The notes below the pieces were generated by a model. That model ran no database searches. It was not told the origin of the DNA and saw only the letters and a program-made list of their open reading frames with translations. From contig MKUJ01000003.1 in assembly GCA_001897755.1 (NCBI GenBank), positions 122,540 through 186,539 of the forward strand: DNA of 64,000 nt. The letters run 5' to 3'. A program made the translations under genes and the position numbers. Of the stretch, positions 46,943-56,622 are shown piece by piece. Source of the stretch: Afipia sp. 64-13 (GTDB lineage Bacteria; Pseudomonadota; Alphaproteobacteria; Rhizobiales; Xanthobacteraceae). Every line of letters starts with the position of its first letter. Position 1 is the first letter of the stretch.

Positions 46943-48340
46943 TCACCGCGCAGGGACGAGGCCGAGCCGCGCTCGCCGCGTCCAGCGCAGCATCATCACG
47001 CAGGCCACCGCAACGAGGCCGGATGCGAGGCCGATCCAGATGCCGATGCCGCCGTAGCCGAGCCGGAACGCAAACAACAGGCTGAGCGACATGCCGAAAC
47101 CCCAATAGCCGAGCCCCGCATAGATCATCGGCACGCGGGTGTCCTGCAGGCCGCGCAACATGCCGGCGCCGACCACCTGCGCGCCATCGGCGATCTGGAA
47201 CACTGCCGCGCAGACGAGGAACGAAATCGCAAGCTCGATCACCGGCGCATTGACCGGATCGCCGACATCGACGAAAGCGCTGATCAACAAACGCGGCGCG
47301 GCGATCATCAGCACGCTCATGGCCGCCATGAAGGCGATGGCCAGCGCAAAGGCGGTCCACCCGGCGCGGGTGATGCCGTCCGTATCGCGCGCGCCATAGG
47401 CCCGCCCGACCCGCACGGTCGCCGCCTGCGCAAGGCCCATCGGCACCATGAACGACGCCGAGGCGATCTGGATGGCGATCGCGTGGGCCGCAATCGCCAC
47501 TGTGCCGAACTGGCCCATCAGGAACACCGCGGCGTTGAACACCGTGATCTCGAACGCCAGCGCGGCGCCAATCGGCAACCCGATCCGCCACAGGGTGACA
47601 AGACGCGGCCAGTCCGCCCGCCACCAATGGCCGAACAGATGATAGCGCCGGAACTTGCGTCCGAAGTTCACCACCAGCGCCAGGCCGACGAACAGGAAGA
47701 TGTTCGACAGCGTGGTCGCGAGGCCCGAGCCGCGCAGGCCGAGCGCCGGCAGGCCGAGATGGCCGAACACCAGCGCCCAGTTGGCGAGAACGTTGAACAG
47801 GATCGCGACGCCCGTCACCAGCAGCGCCCACAATGGCCGCTCCAGCGCGGCGACGAAAGAGCGCAACGCGATGTAGCCGAGCGCGGGAAACAATCCCCAT
47901 TGCAAATAGTGGACGAACACCGCGGCCTCCGCCGCAAGCTGGGGATCCTGATCGAACAGGATCAGGATCGCCTCGGCATGCCACAGCGCGATCCAGCTCG
48001 GTACCGCGATGAGCAGCGCGGTCCACAGGCCCTGCCGGAAGGTGCGCCGCACGTCGTGCACCATGCGCAGCTTGCGGCCGAACGCACTCGCCATCATCGG
48101 CGAGGTTGCAGTGACCACGCCGATGCCGGACAGCAGGATGGCAAAATACAGATTGACGCCGAGCGTGCCGGCGGCAAGCGCCGTCGGTCCCAGCCGTCCG
48201 ACCACGATGACGTCGGTCGTGGTCAATGCGATCTGCGCGAGATTGGTCAACACCAGTGGCCAGCCGAGCGTCAGCATGGCCCGGAATTCATCGAGCCAGG
48301 CGGCGCGCGCAGACGCACTCTGGTGGGGGTTGAACAGCAT
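46943..48340 (-). CDS. MATE-family multidrug/Na+ antiporter (NorM type)
   Basis: 465 residues, twelve membrane helices in two MatE halves: GWPLVLTNLAQIALTTTDVI and GLPIGAALAFEITVFNAAVF. Such proteins export cationic drugs against Na+ or H+ flow. The start at MLFNPHQSASARA is preferred over the longer frame start at 48412 because the first 24 codons look non-coding; neither has a strong Shine-Dalgarno. Substrate unknown. Confidence 0.9.
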   Translation of the reverse strand: MLFNPHQSASARAAWLDEFRAMLTLGWPLVLTNLAQIALTTTDVIVVGRLGPTALAAGTLGVNLYFAILLSGIGVVTATSPMMASAFGRKLRMVHDVRRTFRQGLWTALLIAVPSWIALWHAEAILILFDQDPQLAAEAAVFVHYLQWGLFPALGYIALRSFVAALERPLWALLVTGVAILFNVLANWALVFGHLGLPALGLRGSGLATTLSNIFLFVGLALVVNFGRKFRRYHLFGHWWRADWPRLVTLWRIGLPIGAALAFEITVFNAAVFLMGQFGTVAIAAHAIAIQIASASFMVPMGLAQAATVRVGRAYGARDTDGITRAGWTAFALAIAFMAAMSVLMIAAPRLLISAFVDVGDPVNAPVIELAISFLVCAAVFQIADGAQVVGAGMLRGLQDTRVPMIYAGLGYWGFGMSLSLLFAFRLGYGGIGIWIGLASGLVAVACVMMLRWTRRARLGLVPAR

Positions 48341-48467
48341 CGAAACGGTCTTCTTGCGGAAATGTTGAAGCGCGCATGCCGTAGGCGGCATCGCGGCCCA
48401 CGCATGCATCATTCTGGAAAGGCTTTTTGATGGTCACGCCGCCCATATCGGCGGAAACAAAAATCAG

Positions 48468-49448
48468 CTAGCGAAGGTCGCCGGCGCCGATCCAGAACAC
48501 CTCACCTTCGGAATCTTCGGTGTCGAGCCACAGGAACGGCAGATCGGGATAGGCGGCTTCCAGTGCGTCGCGACAGCGGCCGATCTCGCAAAGCAGGCCG
48601 CCGCCCGGCGCCAGATGACGCCTGGCGTCGTCGATGATCCGCCGCACCACATCGATGCCGTCCTCGCCGCCATCGAACGCCAGCTTCGGCTCGTGGCGGC
48701 ACTCGGCAGGCAGATTCGCCATGCCCTGCGCATCGACATAGGGCGGGTTGGAGATGATGATGTCATAGCGCGTCTCGCCAAGCGGCGCGAAGAGGTCGCC
48801 CCGATGCAGGGCGATGCGGTCCTCAAGACCGTATTCGGCGAGATTGATCGCGGCCACGGCGAGCGCATCCTTCGAGACATCCACCGCATCGACCTGCGCA
48901 TTGCCGAATGTCTGACTGGCGAGAATCGCGAGGCATCCGGAGCCGGTGCACAGATCGAGCACGCGCGTCACCGCGCCTGGATCATCGATCAGCGCAGTCA
49001 TGTCCCCATCGTCGGCACCGCTGAAATGCGAGTCCAGAATCTCGCCGATGAACGAACGCGGGACGATCACCCGCCTGTCGACATAAAACGGCAAACCGCG
49101 CATGTAGATCTTGCCCGTCAGATACGCCGCCGGCTGCCGGGTGGTGACACGCCGCGTGATCAGATCGAGAATCTTCGCGCCTTCCGCATGGGTGACGCGG
49201 GCATGGGCGAACGTCTCGAGCTGATCGGGATGCAGATGCAGCGCTTCGCACACCAGAAACGCGGCCTCGGCCATCGGATCGGTGGTGCCATGCGCGAACA
49301 CCAGCCTGCCCTCGGCAAAACGGCTGAGCGCATAGCGTACGAAATCCAGCAGCGTGCACAATTCGCCGGGCCGGACCTTCGGAGTCTTGAGCACCGTGCG
49401 TTTGCGGGGAGCCGGGGTCTTTGTCGCTTTTTTCGCTCGTTTTGCCAT
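48468..49448 (-). CDS. prmB: Ribosomal protein L3 N5-glutamine methyltransferase PrmB
   Basis: 326 residues. The HemK-type methyltransferase fold: the SAM loop VLDLCTGSGCLAILASQTF, and the signature IISNPPYVDAQGMANLPAEC with NPPY for glutamine methylation. A basic N-terminus (AKRAKKATKTPAPRKR) is extra to the family. Its ATG overlaps the moaE stop by one base (TAATG), suggesting coupled translation. Methylation target L3 is inferred from the PrmB-like sequence. Confidence 0.93.
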   Translation of the reverse strand: MAKRAKKATKTPAPRKRTVLKTPKVRPGELCTLLDFVRYALSRFAEGRLVFAHGTTDPMAEAAFLVCEALHLHPDQLETFAHARVTHAEGAKILDLITRRVTTRQPAAYLTGKIYMRGLPFYVDRRVIVPRSFIGEILDSHFSGADDGDMTALIDDPGAVTRVLDLCTGSGCLAILASQTFGNAQVDAVDVSKDALAVAAINLAEYGLEDRIALHRGDLFAPLGETRYDIIISNPPYVDAQGMANLPAECRHEPKLAFDGGEDGIDVVRRIIDDARRHLAPGGGLLCEIGRCRDALEAAYPDLPFLWLDTEDSEGEVFWIGAGDLR

Positions 49449-49921
49449 TACGTCTTCCAGCGTGCCGCCGCCGCATCGTCCTGATCGCGGGCATCGACCC
49501 AGACGCGCTCGTCTTCGCCGGCGATGCGTTTCTCCGATTTCCAGAACGGGGCGTTGGTTTTCAGATAGTCCATCAGGAATTCCGCCGCCGCAAACGCCGC
49601 CTCCCGATGCGCCGAGGCCGTGAGCACCAGCACGATATTGTCGCCCGGCACGACGCGGCCAAAACGGTGGATCACCGTGACGCCGTCGAGCGGCCAGCGC
49701 GCCTTGGCCTCATCGACATGGCGGCCGATCTCCTCTTCCGCCATGCCCGGATAATGCTCGAGCGTCATTTCGGAAATCGTCGCCTCGCCCTCGCCGCGGC
49801 GGCAGATGCCGATGAAGGACACCACCGCGCCGATGTCGTGACGTCCCGTGACAAGGGCCGCGGTCTCGCGCGCGACATCGAAGTCGCCGCTCTGGATCCG
49901 GATGGTGACGGGGATGGGCAC
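49448..49921 (-). CDS. moaE: Molybdopterin synthase catalytic subunit MoaE
   Basis: 157 residues, GTG start. Builds molybdopterin from precursor Z using MoaD thiocarboxylate. GAVVSFIGICRRGEGEATIS (G-x-x-x-x-F-x-G-x-x-R), MTLEHYPGMAEEEI, VTVIHRFGRVVPGDNIVLVL and TNAPFWKSEKRI with the active Lys are family signatures. Two nt separate it from moaD, in the order moaD-moaE. Confidence 0.95.
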   Translation of the reverse strand: MPIPVTIRIQSGDFDVARETAALVTGRHDIGAVVSFIGICRRGEGEATISEMTLEHYPGMAEEEIGRHVDEAKARWPLDGVTVIHRFGRVVPGDNIVLVLTASAHREAAFAAAEFLMDYLKTNAPFWKSEKRIAGEDERVWVDARDQDDAAAARWKT

Positions 49922-49923
49922 GG

Positions 49924-50175
49924 TCAGCCGCCGGTCATCGGCGGAAAGAAAGCGATCTCCCGCGCGCCCGCGATCCGCGCGTCATGCTTGACGTGAGCGT
50001 GATCGACCGCGGCGCGGATCGCCTGCGGCGCCGCGAAGGCATGCGCATATTCCTCGCCGCGCCCGATCAGCCATTGCATCAGGTCGGCCACGGTGGCGAT
50101 GCCGGGCGGCGGGTCGATGACTTCCTCGGTCTTGCCGACGCGCTCACGCACCCAGGCGAAATAAAGCACTTTCAT
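49924..50175 (-). CDS. moaD: Molybdopterin synthase sulfur carrier subunit MoaD
   Basis: 83 residues, ubiquitin-like. MKVLYFAWVRERVGKTEEVI at the start and the obligatory C-terminal Gly-Gly (FFPPMTGG), which is adenylated and thiocarboxylated by MoeB. Its ATG overlaps the pgsA stop by one base (TGATG). Together with moaE it makes the molybdopterin synthase complex. Confidence 0.95.
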   Translation of the reverse strand: MKVLYFAWVRERVGKTEEVIDPPPGIATVADLMQWLIGRGEEYAHAFAAPQAIRAAVDHAHVKHDARIAGAREIAFFPPMTGG

Positions 50176-50786
50176 CACTCCTCCTCCGCCAGATGGTGAA
50201 CGCCGGCGCGGAAGTAGTCCCATCCGGTGTATAGGGTGAGCAGCGCGGAAATCCACAACAGGACGATGCCGATCAGGATGGTCTGCGGCAAAATGACTTC
50301 GCCGGCCTCGCCCGCGATCAGAAAGCCGATCGCCACCAGTTGCACCGTGGTCTTCCATTTGGCGAGTTGCGACACCGGCACGCGGACATGCAAGGCGGCG
50401 AGATATTCGCGCAAGCCGGACACCAGGATCTCGCGACACAGGATCACGATCGCGGCCCACAGCGACCAGCCGCGGATGGTCTCGTCCGCCGCCAGCATCA
50501 GGAGGCACGAGGCGACCAGCAGCTTGTCCGCGATCGGGTCGAGCATGCGGCCGAACGCGGATTGCTGATCCCACATCCGGGCATAATAGCCGTCGAGAAA
50601 ATCGGTCACACCCGCCGCGATGAACAGCGCCAGCGCCACCCAGCGCAGCCACAGCGGACCGCCGCCGATCGACTGGGCATACATGCAGCCGACCACGATC
50701 GGCACGGCGACAATCCGCGAGTAGGTCAGGATATTGGGCAGCGCCAGCGAGTGCTTGGCCGATTTTCGGGTCGTGACGGTGGACAT
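50175..50786 (-). CDS. pgsA: CDP-diacylglycerol-glycerol-3-phosphate 3-phosphatidyltransferase PgsA
   Basis: 203-residue membrane enzyme making phosphatidylglycerol phosphate. The CDP-alcohol phosphotransferase motif is visible in FLDGYYARMWDQQSAFGRML followed by DPIADK. NILTYSRIVAVPIVV starts the first helix. The ATG at MSTVTTRKSAKHSL was preferred over an upstream TTG. It is 92 nt downstream of uvrC on the same strand and overlaps moaD. Confidence 0.94.
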   Translation of the reverse strand: MSTVTTRKSAKHSLALPNILTYSRIVAVPIVVGCMYAQSIGGGPLWLRWVALALFIAAGVTDFLDGYYARMWDQQSAFGRMLDPIADKLLVASCLLMLAADETIRGWSLWAAIVILCREILVSGLREYLAALHVRVPVSQLAKWKTTVQLVAIGFLIAGEAGEVILPQTILIGIVLLWISALLTLYTGWDYFRAGVHHLAEEE

Positions 50787-50878
50787 GGCCTGATACCAAT
50801 ACTGCCGCGACGCCAAGGTCAACAGCCCGGACGCGGCATTTTAGACAGCAAACAGGATCGGCATCCGGAAACGATTTT

Positions 50879-52960
50879 TCAACCGCGATTCGGATGAAAA
50901 AAGTCGAATATCCGGCGCGCACTTTCCGCACTCACGCCCGGAACCTTGCCGAGATCGGCCAGCGAGGCCCGTTCGATCTCCTTCAGGGTACCGAAATGAT
51001 GCAGCAGCGCGCGCTTGCGTGTCGGTCCGATCCCAGGGATTTCCTGCAACCCAGCCTCGCGGAGATCCTTTTTACGCAGCTTGCGGTGCGAGCCGATGAC
51101 GAATCTGTGAGCCTCGTCGCGCAGGCGCTGGATGAAATACAGCACCGGATCGCGCGGCTCGAGCTTCAGCGACGGCCGGTCCGGCAGGAACAGCGTCTCG
51201 CGGCCGGCGTCGCGATCCGGCCCCTTGGCGACCGAAACCAGCGACACATCGCGCACGCCAAGTTCGGCGAAAATTTCGCGCACCGCATTGAGCTGTCCCA
51301 GGCCGCCGTCAATAATGACGAGATCGGGCCATTGCGGCACATCGTCATCCTTCCGCTGCGGCGCGCCCGCATCGGCCGCCTCGGCCAGAAGGCGCTTGAA
51401 CCGGCGCTGCAGCACCTCGCGCATCATGCCGTAGTCGTCGCCCGGCGTCAGGTTTTCGGACCGGATATTGAACTTGCGATACTGGTTCTTCGCAAAGCCG
51501 TCGGGACCGGCGACCACCATCGCGCCGACCGCGTTGGTGCCCTGGATGTGGCTGTTGTCGTAGATTTCGATACGGCGCGGCACGTTCGGCAGGTCGAGCG
51601 CAGTCTTCAGCCCTTCGAGCAGACGCTTCTGCGTCGCGGTGTCGGCAAGCTTGCGGCCGAGCGCCTCGCGGGCGTTGGTCAGCGCATGCGCGACCAGTTC
51701 CTTCTTCTCGCCCCGTTGCGGCGCGTTGACCTCGACCTTGTGCCCGGCCTTGACGCAAAGCGCATCCGCCAGCAGACCCTGCTCCTCGATCCCGTGCGAG
51801 AGCAGCACCAGCCGCGGCGGCGGCTTGTCGTCGTAGAATTGCGACAGGAACGATCCTAGCACCTCGGGCGCGGCGAGCGATTTGTCGGCGCGCGGGAAAT
51901 ACGCGCGATTGCCCCAGTTCTGACCGGTGCGGAAGAAGAACACCTCGACGCAGGAATAGCCGCCCTCCTGATGGATGGCGAACACGTCGGCCTCCTCCAC
52001 CGTGCGCGGATTGATGCCCTGCTGCGACTGGATCGCCGACAGCGCGGCGAGACGGTCGCGATAAAGCGCCGCCCGCTCGAAGGCGAGTTCGGCCGAGGCC
52101 TTCTCCATCTCCTCGGCCATGCGCTGTTTCACGACGCGGCTGCGCCCCGAGAGGAATTCATGCGCCTCGCGCACAAGCTCGGTATAGCCGGGAAAATCGA
52201 TCTCGCCGGTGCACGGGCCCGAGCAGCGCTTGATCTGATACAGCAGGCAAGGCCGGGTGCGTCCCTCGAAGAACGAATCGGTGCAGGAGCGCACCAGAAA
52301 CGCGCGCTGCAAAGCGGTGATGGTGCGGTTGACCGCGCCGACCGAGGCGAACGGTCCGTAATAGCGCCCCGGCCGCGTCTGCGCGCCGCGATGCTTGAGG
52401 ATTTGCGGCGCCCAGTGATCGCCGGTGATCAGAATGTAGGGAAACGACTTGTCGTCGCGCAGCAGCACGTTGAAGCGCGGCCGCAATTGCTTGATGAGGT
52501 TGGCCTCGAGCAGCAGCGCCTCGGTCTCGGTCGCGGTCGAGATGATCTCGACGCTGACGGTTCCGGCGATCATGCGGGCGATGCGCGCGGGATGGCCGGT
52601 CGGGCGCGTATACGACGCAAGGCGCTTCTTCACGCTCTTCGCCTTGCCGACATAGAGCACGTCGCTCGCGGCGTTGAGCATGCGATAGACGCCAGGCGAA
52701 GTCGGCGCCAGCTTCACCGCCCGCTCGATCGCGGCGCGCCCCGTCGCGAGCCCGCCCTCTCCGACGGCTCCGGCGTCGTCTTCGGTCATCTCCGGCAGGC
52801 GGTCCTCATCCTCCTCCGGATCGGTATTGGCGAGATCGAGATCCTGCGGCGGCACATCCTGCGCGCTGGCGCGGGACGGCGCGGATGTCGTCTTTGCCGG
52901 CGAGGCATCCGGCACCGGCGGCGCAGCCGGCCGCGGGGTCTCGAAATCATCCGTGTCCAT
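50879..52960 (-). CDS. uvrC: Excinuclease ABC subunit C
   Basis: 693 residues. After an ~80-residue acidic/proline-rich N-terminal extension comes the GIY-YIG nuclease ([40 protein letters not shown]), the UvrB-binding UVR helix region ([20 protein letters not shown]), the RNase H-like nuclease ([37 protein letters not shown]) and a tandem HhH end ([36 protein letters not shown]). Cuts DNA both sides of UvrB-bound lesions. Start ATG at 52960 preferred over the TTG 6 nt earlier. Confidence 0.97.
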   Translation of the reverse strand: MDTDDFETPRPAAPPVPDASPAKTTSAPSRASAQDVPPQDLDLANTDPEEDEDRLPEMTEDDAGAVGEGGLATGRAAIERAVKLAPTSPGVYRMLNAASDVLYVGKAKSVKKRLASYTRPTGHPARIARMIAGTVSVEIISTATETEALLLEANLIKQLRPRFNVLLRDDKSFPYILITGDHWAPQILKHRGAQTRPGRYYGPFASVGAVNRTITALQRAFLVRSCTDSFFEGRTRPCLLYQIKRCSGPCTGEIDFPGYTELVREAHEFLSGRSRVVKQRMAEEMEKASAELAFERAALYRDRLAALSAIQSQQGINPRTVEEADVFAIHQEGGYSCVEVFFFRTGQNWGNRAYFPRADKSLAAPEVLGSFLSQFYDDKPPPRLVLLSHGIEEQGLLADALCVKAGHKVEVNAPQRGEKKELVAHALTNAREALGRKLADTATQKRLLEGLKTALDLPNVPRRIEIYDNSHIQGTNAVGAMVVAGPDGFAKNQYRKFNIRSENLTPGDDYGMMREVLQRRFKRLLAEAADAGAPQRKDDDVPQWPDLVIIDGGLGQLNAVREIFAELGVRDVSLVSVAKGPDRDAGRETLFLPDRPSLKLEPRDPVLYFIQRLRDEAHRFVIGSHRKLRKKDLREAGLQEIPGIGPTRKRALLHHFGTLKEIERASLADLGKVPGVSAESARRIFDFFHPNRG

Positions 52961-53045
52961 GATCAATCAGCTAGGCATTCCACGCCGTGGCGGCCAGCGG
53001 CCTGGTAACTTTCTCTTAACAACGATCCATCGCAGTCAAGCCGCC

Positions 53046-53061
53046 TTAACGACTGTTTAAC
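53046..53061 (+). promoter_or_regulatory. CtrA-type box upstream of barrel gene
   Basis: TTAA, 7 nt, TTAAC, 128 nt before the ATG of the outer-membrane protein gene at 53189. It is the second such box upstream of a barrel gene in this window. Binding is inferred from motif only. Confidence 0.5.
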
Positions 53062-53188
53062 GTAAAATTCTCGATAAATCTTTCATGAAAAAAGCGGAAT
53101 TCCGTAACCATACGGTGTTGCCGCACACGCTGCGCACCAGCGTGAAGGACCGTCGAACCGAGTTTTATGCGTGATTGGGAGAGTTCGA

Positions 53189-53818
53189 ATGATCAGAAAA
53201 GCTGCCGCAGTGATGGTGCTCGCCGCAGCGTGCGGTGCGACCTCGGCACAAGGCGCGGATCTGCAATATGGCCGCCAGCCCGCCCCCTACACCGTCAATC
53301 AGCCGCTGAACATGTATAGCTGGGCCGGTCCCTATCTCGGCGGCAACCTCGGCTATGGCTGGGGCACCGTTTCAAACAGTCTGACCAAGCCGAGCGGGGT
53401 GAGCGGCGGCGTGCAGGCCGGTTACAACTGGCAGCAGGGCAGCCCGTGGGTGTTCGGCCTCGAGGGCGACCTGCAGGCCAGCGGCGCCGACGACACCTTC
53501 GCGCCGTGGAAGTTCTCCAATCCTTGGTACGGCACGCTGCGCGGCCGTGTCGGTTACGCCTTCAACAACGTGCTGTTCTACGGAACCGGCGGTCTCGCCT
53601 TCGGCGAGCTCAAGGGTCAGAATTTCGCTCTCAGCGAAAGCCGCACCGGCATGGGCTGGACCGTCGGCCTCGGCGCGGAATTCGCGCTCACCCGAAACTG
53701 GTCGGCGAAGGCGGAATACCTTTACGTCGATCTGTCGCAGCGCGACTTCACGCTCGACGGCCTGCCGCATGGCTATCACTTCGGCGTGGTGCGCCTCGGC
53801 GTGAACTATCACTTCTGA
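53189..53818 (+). CDS. Outer-membrane beta-barrel protein, Omp31/Omp25-like
   Basis: 209 residues: signal peptide MIRKAAAVMVLAAACGATSA, mature ADLQYGRQPAPYTVNQPLNM, then an 8-strand barrel pattern (GPYLGGNLGYGWGTVSNSLT, GYNWQQGSPWVFGLEGDLQA, RGRVGYAFNNVLFYGTGGLA, AKAEYLYVDLSQRDFT) ending in F (VVRLGVNYHF), the outer-membrane insertion signal. Good ribosome site GGGAGAG upstream. A bidirectional terminator follows. Structural or surface role is inferred. Confidence 0.92.
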   Translation: MIRKAAAVMVLAAACGATSAQGADLQYGRQPAPYTVNQPLNMYSWAGPYLGGNLGYGWGTVSNSLTKPSGVSGGVQAGYNWQQGSPWVFGLEGDLQASGADDTFAPWKFSNPWYGTLRGRVGYAFNNVLFYGTGGLAFGELKGQNFALSESRTGMGWTVGLGAEFALTRNWSAKAEYLYVDLSQRDFTLDGLPHGYHFGVVRLGVNYHF

Positions 53819-53854
53819 TCGTCGGCAAACGTCCGGCACCAGAATGCTTCCACC

Positions 53855-53889
53855 AAATCCCGGACCTCACGGTCCGGGATTTTGTTTTG
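53855..53889. terminator. Bidirectional terminator after outer-membrane gene
   Basis: Perfect 12-bp stem AAATCCCGGACC/GGTCCGGGATTT, 4-nt loop, then TGTTTTG. It ends 17 nt before the convergent cold-shock gene's stop. Confidence 0.9.
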
Positions 53890-53906
53890 AGCCTGCCGCG
53901 AAATGA

Positions 53907-54122
53907 TCAGGATGTGACGACGAGATCGACGGCCTTCGGGCCCTTGCCCTTTTTGTCAGGCTCGACCTCGAACGTGATGTGCTGGCCCTCGACCAGATTT
54001 TTCAATCCCGCCCGTTCGACCGCCGTGATGTGAACGAAGACATCGCGCCCGCCATCGTCCGGCTTGATGAAACCGTAACCTCGCTCGGCATTAAAGAACT
54101 TCACCGTCCCGCTCATCGGCAT
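53907..54122 (-). CDS. Cold-shock protein CspA family
   Basis: 71 residues, single cold-shock domain: GTVKFFNAERGYGFIKPDDG with RNP1-like FIKPDDG/KGYGFI motif, VFVHITAVERAGLKNLVEGQ (RNP2-like VFVHI). Single-stranded RNA/DNA-binding RNA chaperone. The ATG at 54122 has a GGAGAGGG upstream; the ATG two codons later is an alternative. Length 71 matches the short bacterial family. Confidence 0.93.
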   Translation of the reverse strand: MPMSGTVKFFNAERGYGFIKPDDGGRDVFVHITAVERAGLKNLVEGQHITFEVEPDKKGKGPKAVDLVVTS

Positions 54123-54253
54123 CGGGAAACCCTCTCCGTCTTGCTCCATCGACGAAAGGCACGCCTGCCCTCCGGCGATTGTCCCCGTTGGGAGCATAAT
54201 CCTGTTGGCGGCGCGTTGACTAGGCGTATGACAGCCCCGGCCGAGCTGGCCGG

Positions 54254-55117
54254 CTAGGGCCGGCAGACCTCGAGGCGATAGCGGCCGGCGCCGCCCAGTC
54301 CGAGCGGCTTCTCAAGCTCGGGCAGAATGGTCTTGAGATCCGACGCCAGCGTCCAGGGCGGATTGACCACCAGCAGCCCCGCCGACATCAGCCCCGACTG
54401 AGCGGGCTGCGGCGCGACGCTGAACTCGATCCGCAGGCAGCGATCCTCGCCGGGTTGCGCCGATTGCACCGCACCCGCGACATGCCTCGCCAGATCGTCG
54501 CAGGCCCTGCGGGATTTGGCCGGATACCACAGCAGATAGATGCCTTGCGGCCATTTGGCGAAAGCCGCGGTGAAGCCCCGCGCGAGAATCGCGAACTCGT
54601 CGGCGTTCTCGAAGGGCGGATCGATCAGCACGAGTCCGCGCCGCTCATTCGGCGGCACGAAGGCCGGCAGCGCCATCCAGCCATCCAGATCGACCACGCG
54701 GGCCTGCGGATCGCGGTGCAGATTCGCGATCAGTTGTTTGCGCGCGCCCGCCTCCAGCTCGCAGGCGGTGAGCCGGTCCTGCGGCCGCAGCATCGCCCGC
54801 ACGATCAGCGGCGATCCTGGATAGGCGGTCAATTCACGCTGTGGGTTGAAGGCGCGGACGATATCGAGATAAGGCCGCACCAGCGGCTCGGCCGCCGGGC
54901 TGAACCGCGCCTGCATCACCCGTGCGATGCCGGTGCGCCATTCGCCGCCACGCTGCGCCTCCGCGCCGGTGAGATCGTAGAGACCCGCGCCGGCGTGGGT
55001 GTCGATCACCCGAAATGCCGATTCCTTGCCTTGCAAATAAAGCAGGATTCGCGTCAGCACGAGATGCTTGACGACATCGGCGAAGTTGCCGGCATGGAAG
55101 GCGTGGCGATAATTCAT
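54254..55117 (-). CDS. rlmJ: 23S rRNA (adenine-2030-N6)-methyltransferase RlmJ
   Basis: 287 residues. MNYRHAFHAGNFADVVKHLV is the family start; YPGSPLIVRAMLRPQDRLTA and VLIDPPFENADEFA (the N6-methyltransferase DPP[FY] motif) are visible, and GLMSAGLLVVNPPWTLAS near the end. Modifies 23S rRNA at A2030 (E. coli numbering). It lies between the cold-shock gene and RNase T2 on the same strand. Confident in family. Confidence 0.94.
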   Translation of the reverse strand: MNYRHAFHAGNFADVVKHLVLTRILLYLQGKESAFRVIDTHAGAGLYDLTGAEAQRGGEWRTGIARVMQARFSPAAEPLVRPYLDIVRAFNPQRELTAYPGSPLIVRAMLRPQDRLTACELEAGARKQLIANLHRDPQARVVDLDGWMALPAFVPPNERRGLVLIDPPFENADEFAILARGFTAAFAKWPQGIYLLWYPAKSRRACDDLARHVAGAVQSAQPGEDRCLRIEFSVAPQPAQSGLMSAGLLVVNPPWTLASDLKTILPELEKPLGLGGAGRYRLEVCRP

Positions 55118-55170
55118 CGTGCAGGGTTACGACATCGCGCGCAGAAAGTAACGCGCCGGTCCATCACGAC

Positions 55171-55875
55171 TCAACCGCCGCGCACCGGCGGCATCACCAC
55201 ATCCTTGCGGCGGCAGGCGCGGCGATCGATTTCCTCGCAGGCGCGGAATTGCAGATCCTTGCTCATGCAGATCCGCACCTCGCCGAGCCGCCTGCTGTCG
55301 CAGGTCACCGCGATGGCGGACGCCGAGAGTCCCGGATTGGCCTTGATGAAAGCCTCCTCCACCGCGCCGGGCGTCACGGTGAGCGGGGTCGCAAGATCGA
55401 GGTATTCGGACGGAATCTTCACCGCCGCGCGGGCCTTGCGGATGGTCTCGAAATAGCCGCGGCCGCCAAGCCCCGAGCAGGTGCCGTGCTTGTCCCACTC
55501 GTTGTAGATCAGGCCCGGAGCCGGCATCAGATCGAGCATCGAGGTCATGACGTTGCGATCAAGCCGCGGCGCCGGCCGCTGGCAGTAATTCGGAAAGCCG
55601 CGCTCATATTGCGGCCACAGCCCGTGCACCACGAAGGAATAAGGCCGCCCGCCGCATTGGGTGCGGACGCCGCGGCCGGTGTTGCCGCGCTCGCTTGCCG
55701 CCGCGCAGAACGAAGGCGACCACGACAACGACAGTACGTAGAAATCGAATTCGCCGGGCGCGTTCTGGCGATGGTCCTGGGCCAAGGCCCGCCCCGTTCC
55801 GATGGCCAGCGCCAGCCCGGCCGCGAGCAGGACCGCAAGACGTCGCGGCGCAAGAACCCAAGCAAATCCGGTCAT
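55171..55875 (-). CDS. Secreted ribonuclease T2 family protein
   Basis: 234 residues with a signal peptide (MTGFAWVLAPRRLAVLLAAG up to about residue 33). The mature enzyme carries both catalytic sequences: CAS I FVVHGLWPQY and CAS II YNEWDKHGTCSG, with the active histidines, and six or more cysteines. RNase T2 cuts RNA unspecifically; here the enzyme is likely periplasmic or secreted. Start at M3 of the open frame. No partner gene. Confidence 0.92.
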   Translation of the reverse strand: MTGFAWVLAPRRLAVLLAAGLALAIGTGRALAQDHRQNAPGEFDFYVLSLSWSPSFCAAASERGNTGRGVRTQCGGRPYSFVVHGLWPQYERGFPNYCQRPAPRLDRNVMTSMLDLMPAPGLIYNEWDKHGTCSGLGGRGYFETIRKARAAVKIPSEYLDLATPLTVTPGAVEEAFIKANPGLSASAIAVTCDSRRLGEVRICMSKDLQFRACEEIDRRACRRKDVVMPPVRGG

Positions 55876-55972
55876 CGGCACGCCCCCAGTTCCTCCCGGC
55901 CGACCCTAGCGAGACCGAAAGAACATTACAAGAACAGATTTGAAGATATCATCGGTCCGGCGACAGCCCGGC

Positions 55973-56458
55973 TCAGGGCTTGGCGGACCGGCAGGCCGGA
56001 TTATAGGCCCAGTTGCGGTCGAGCCCGACCATGCACCACTCGACGCCGGAGTTGTAACCGGCGAAGCCGCCGTCCTCGATGATCGAATAATGCACCTTGC
56101 GGACGTGGCCGTCGTTCAGCATCGCGCTGGCGCTGCAGAAGCGGCGCGGAATGCTGTTATAGGCGCTGGCCGGTTTCTCCCAGGGACGGAAGGCGACTTC
56201 GCGCACGTCGGCGAAGCCGGTGATTTCCAGCCGCGAGTTCCAGTAGGTGCTTTCCTTTTCGGCGAATTGCGATGAGATCGCGTAGAGCGCCTGCTCGCAC
56301 TGCCCCATCTGGCCGTCGTAGCGCGGGCCGGAGAGCCAGAAATTCATTTCCAGCGGATTGGCGGCACGGGCGGCATCGCCCAGCGCCAGCAGCCCGAGCA
56401 CGGCGCCAAGCGCCACACCGAGCGCGGATTTCCGAAAGAAGGCTGAAATGTTGCGCAT
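55973..56458 (-). CDS. Secreted hypothetical protein with conserved cysteines
   Basis: 161 residues. Signal peptide MRNISAFFRKSALGVALGAV through about residue 33, then NPLEMNFWLSGPRYDGQMGQ, EITGFADVREVAFRPWEKPA, IPRRFCSASAMLNDGHVRKV and a C-terminal CMVGLDRNWAYNPACRSAKP. Four cysteines in the mature part could form two disulphides. Predicted periplasmic; the family was not recognised. Confidence 0.85.
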   Translation of the reverse strand: MRNISAFFRKSALGVALGAVLGLLALGDAARAANPLEMNFWLSGPRYDGQMGQCEQALYAISSQFAEKESTYWNSRLEITGFADVREVAFRPWEKPASAYNSIPRRFCSASAMLNDGHVRKVHYSIIEDGGFAGYNSGVEWCMVGLDRNWAYNPACRSAKP

Positions 56459-56622
56459 GAGAATCCGCCGCTGATCGATCCTGCGGGAACGTGCCGCGAA
56501 CCCCCTGCGGGGTCAAGTGCAGCGCGGCAACACCCCAGCGGCAACCTCCACTCACTTTCCCGGCCGTTCTTTCCATGCCGCGCCCGCCCCGGTAAAGTGC
56601 GGCAAACGGAATGGAGATGACG

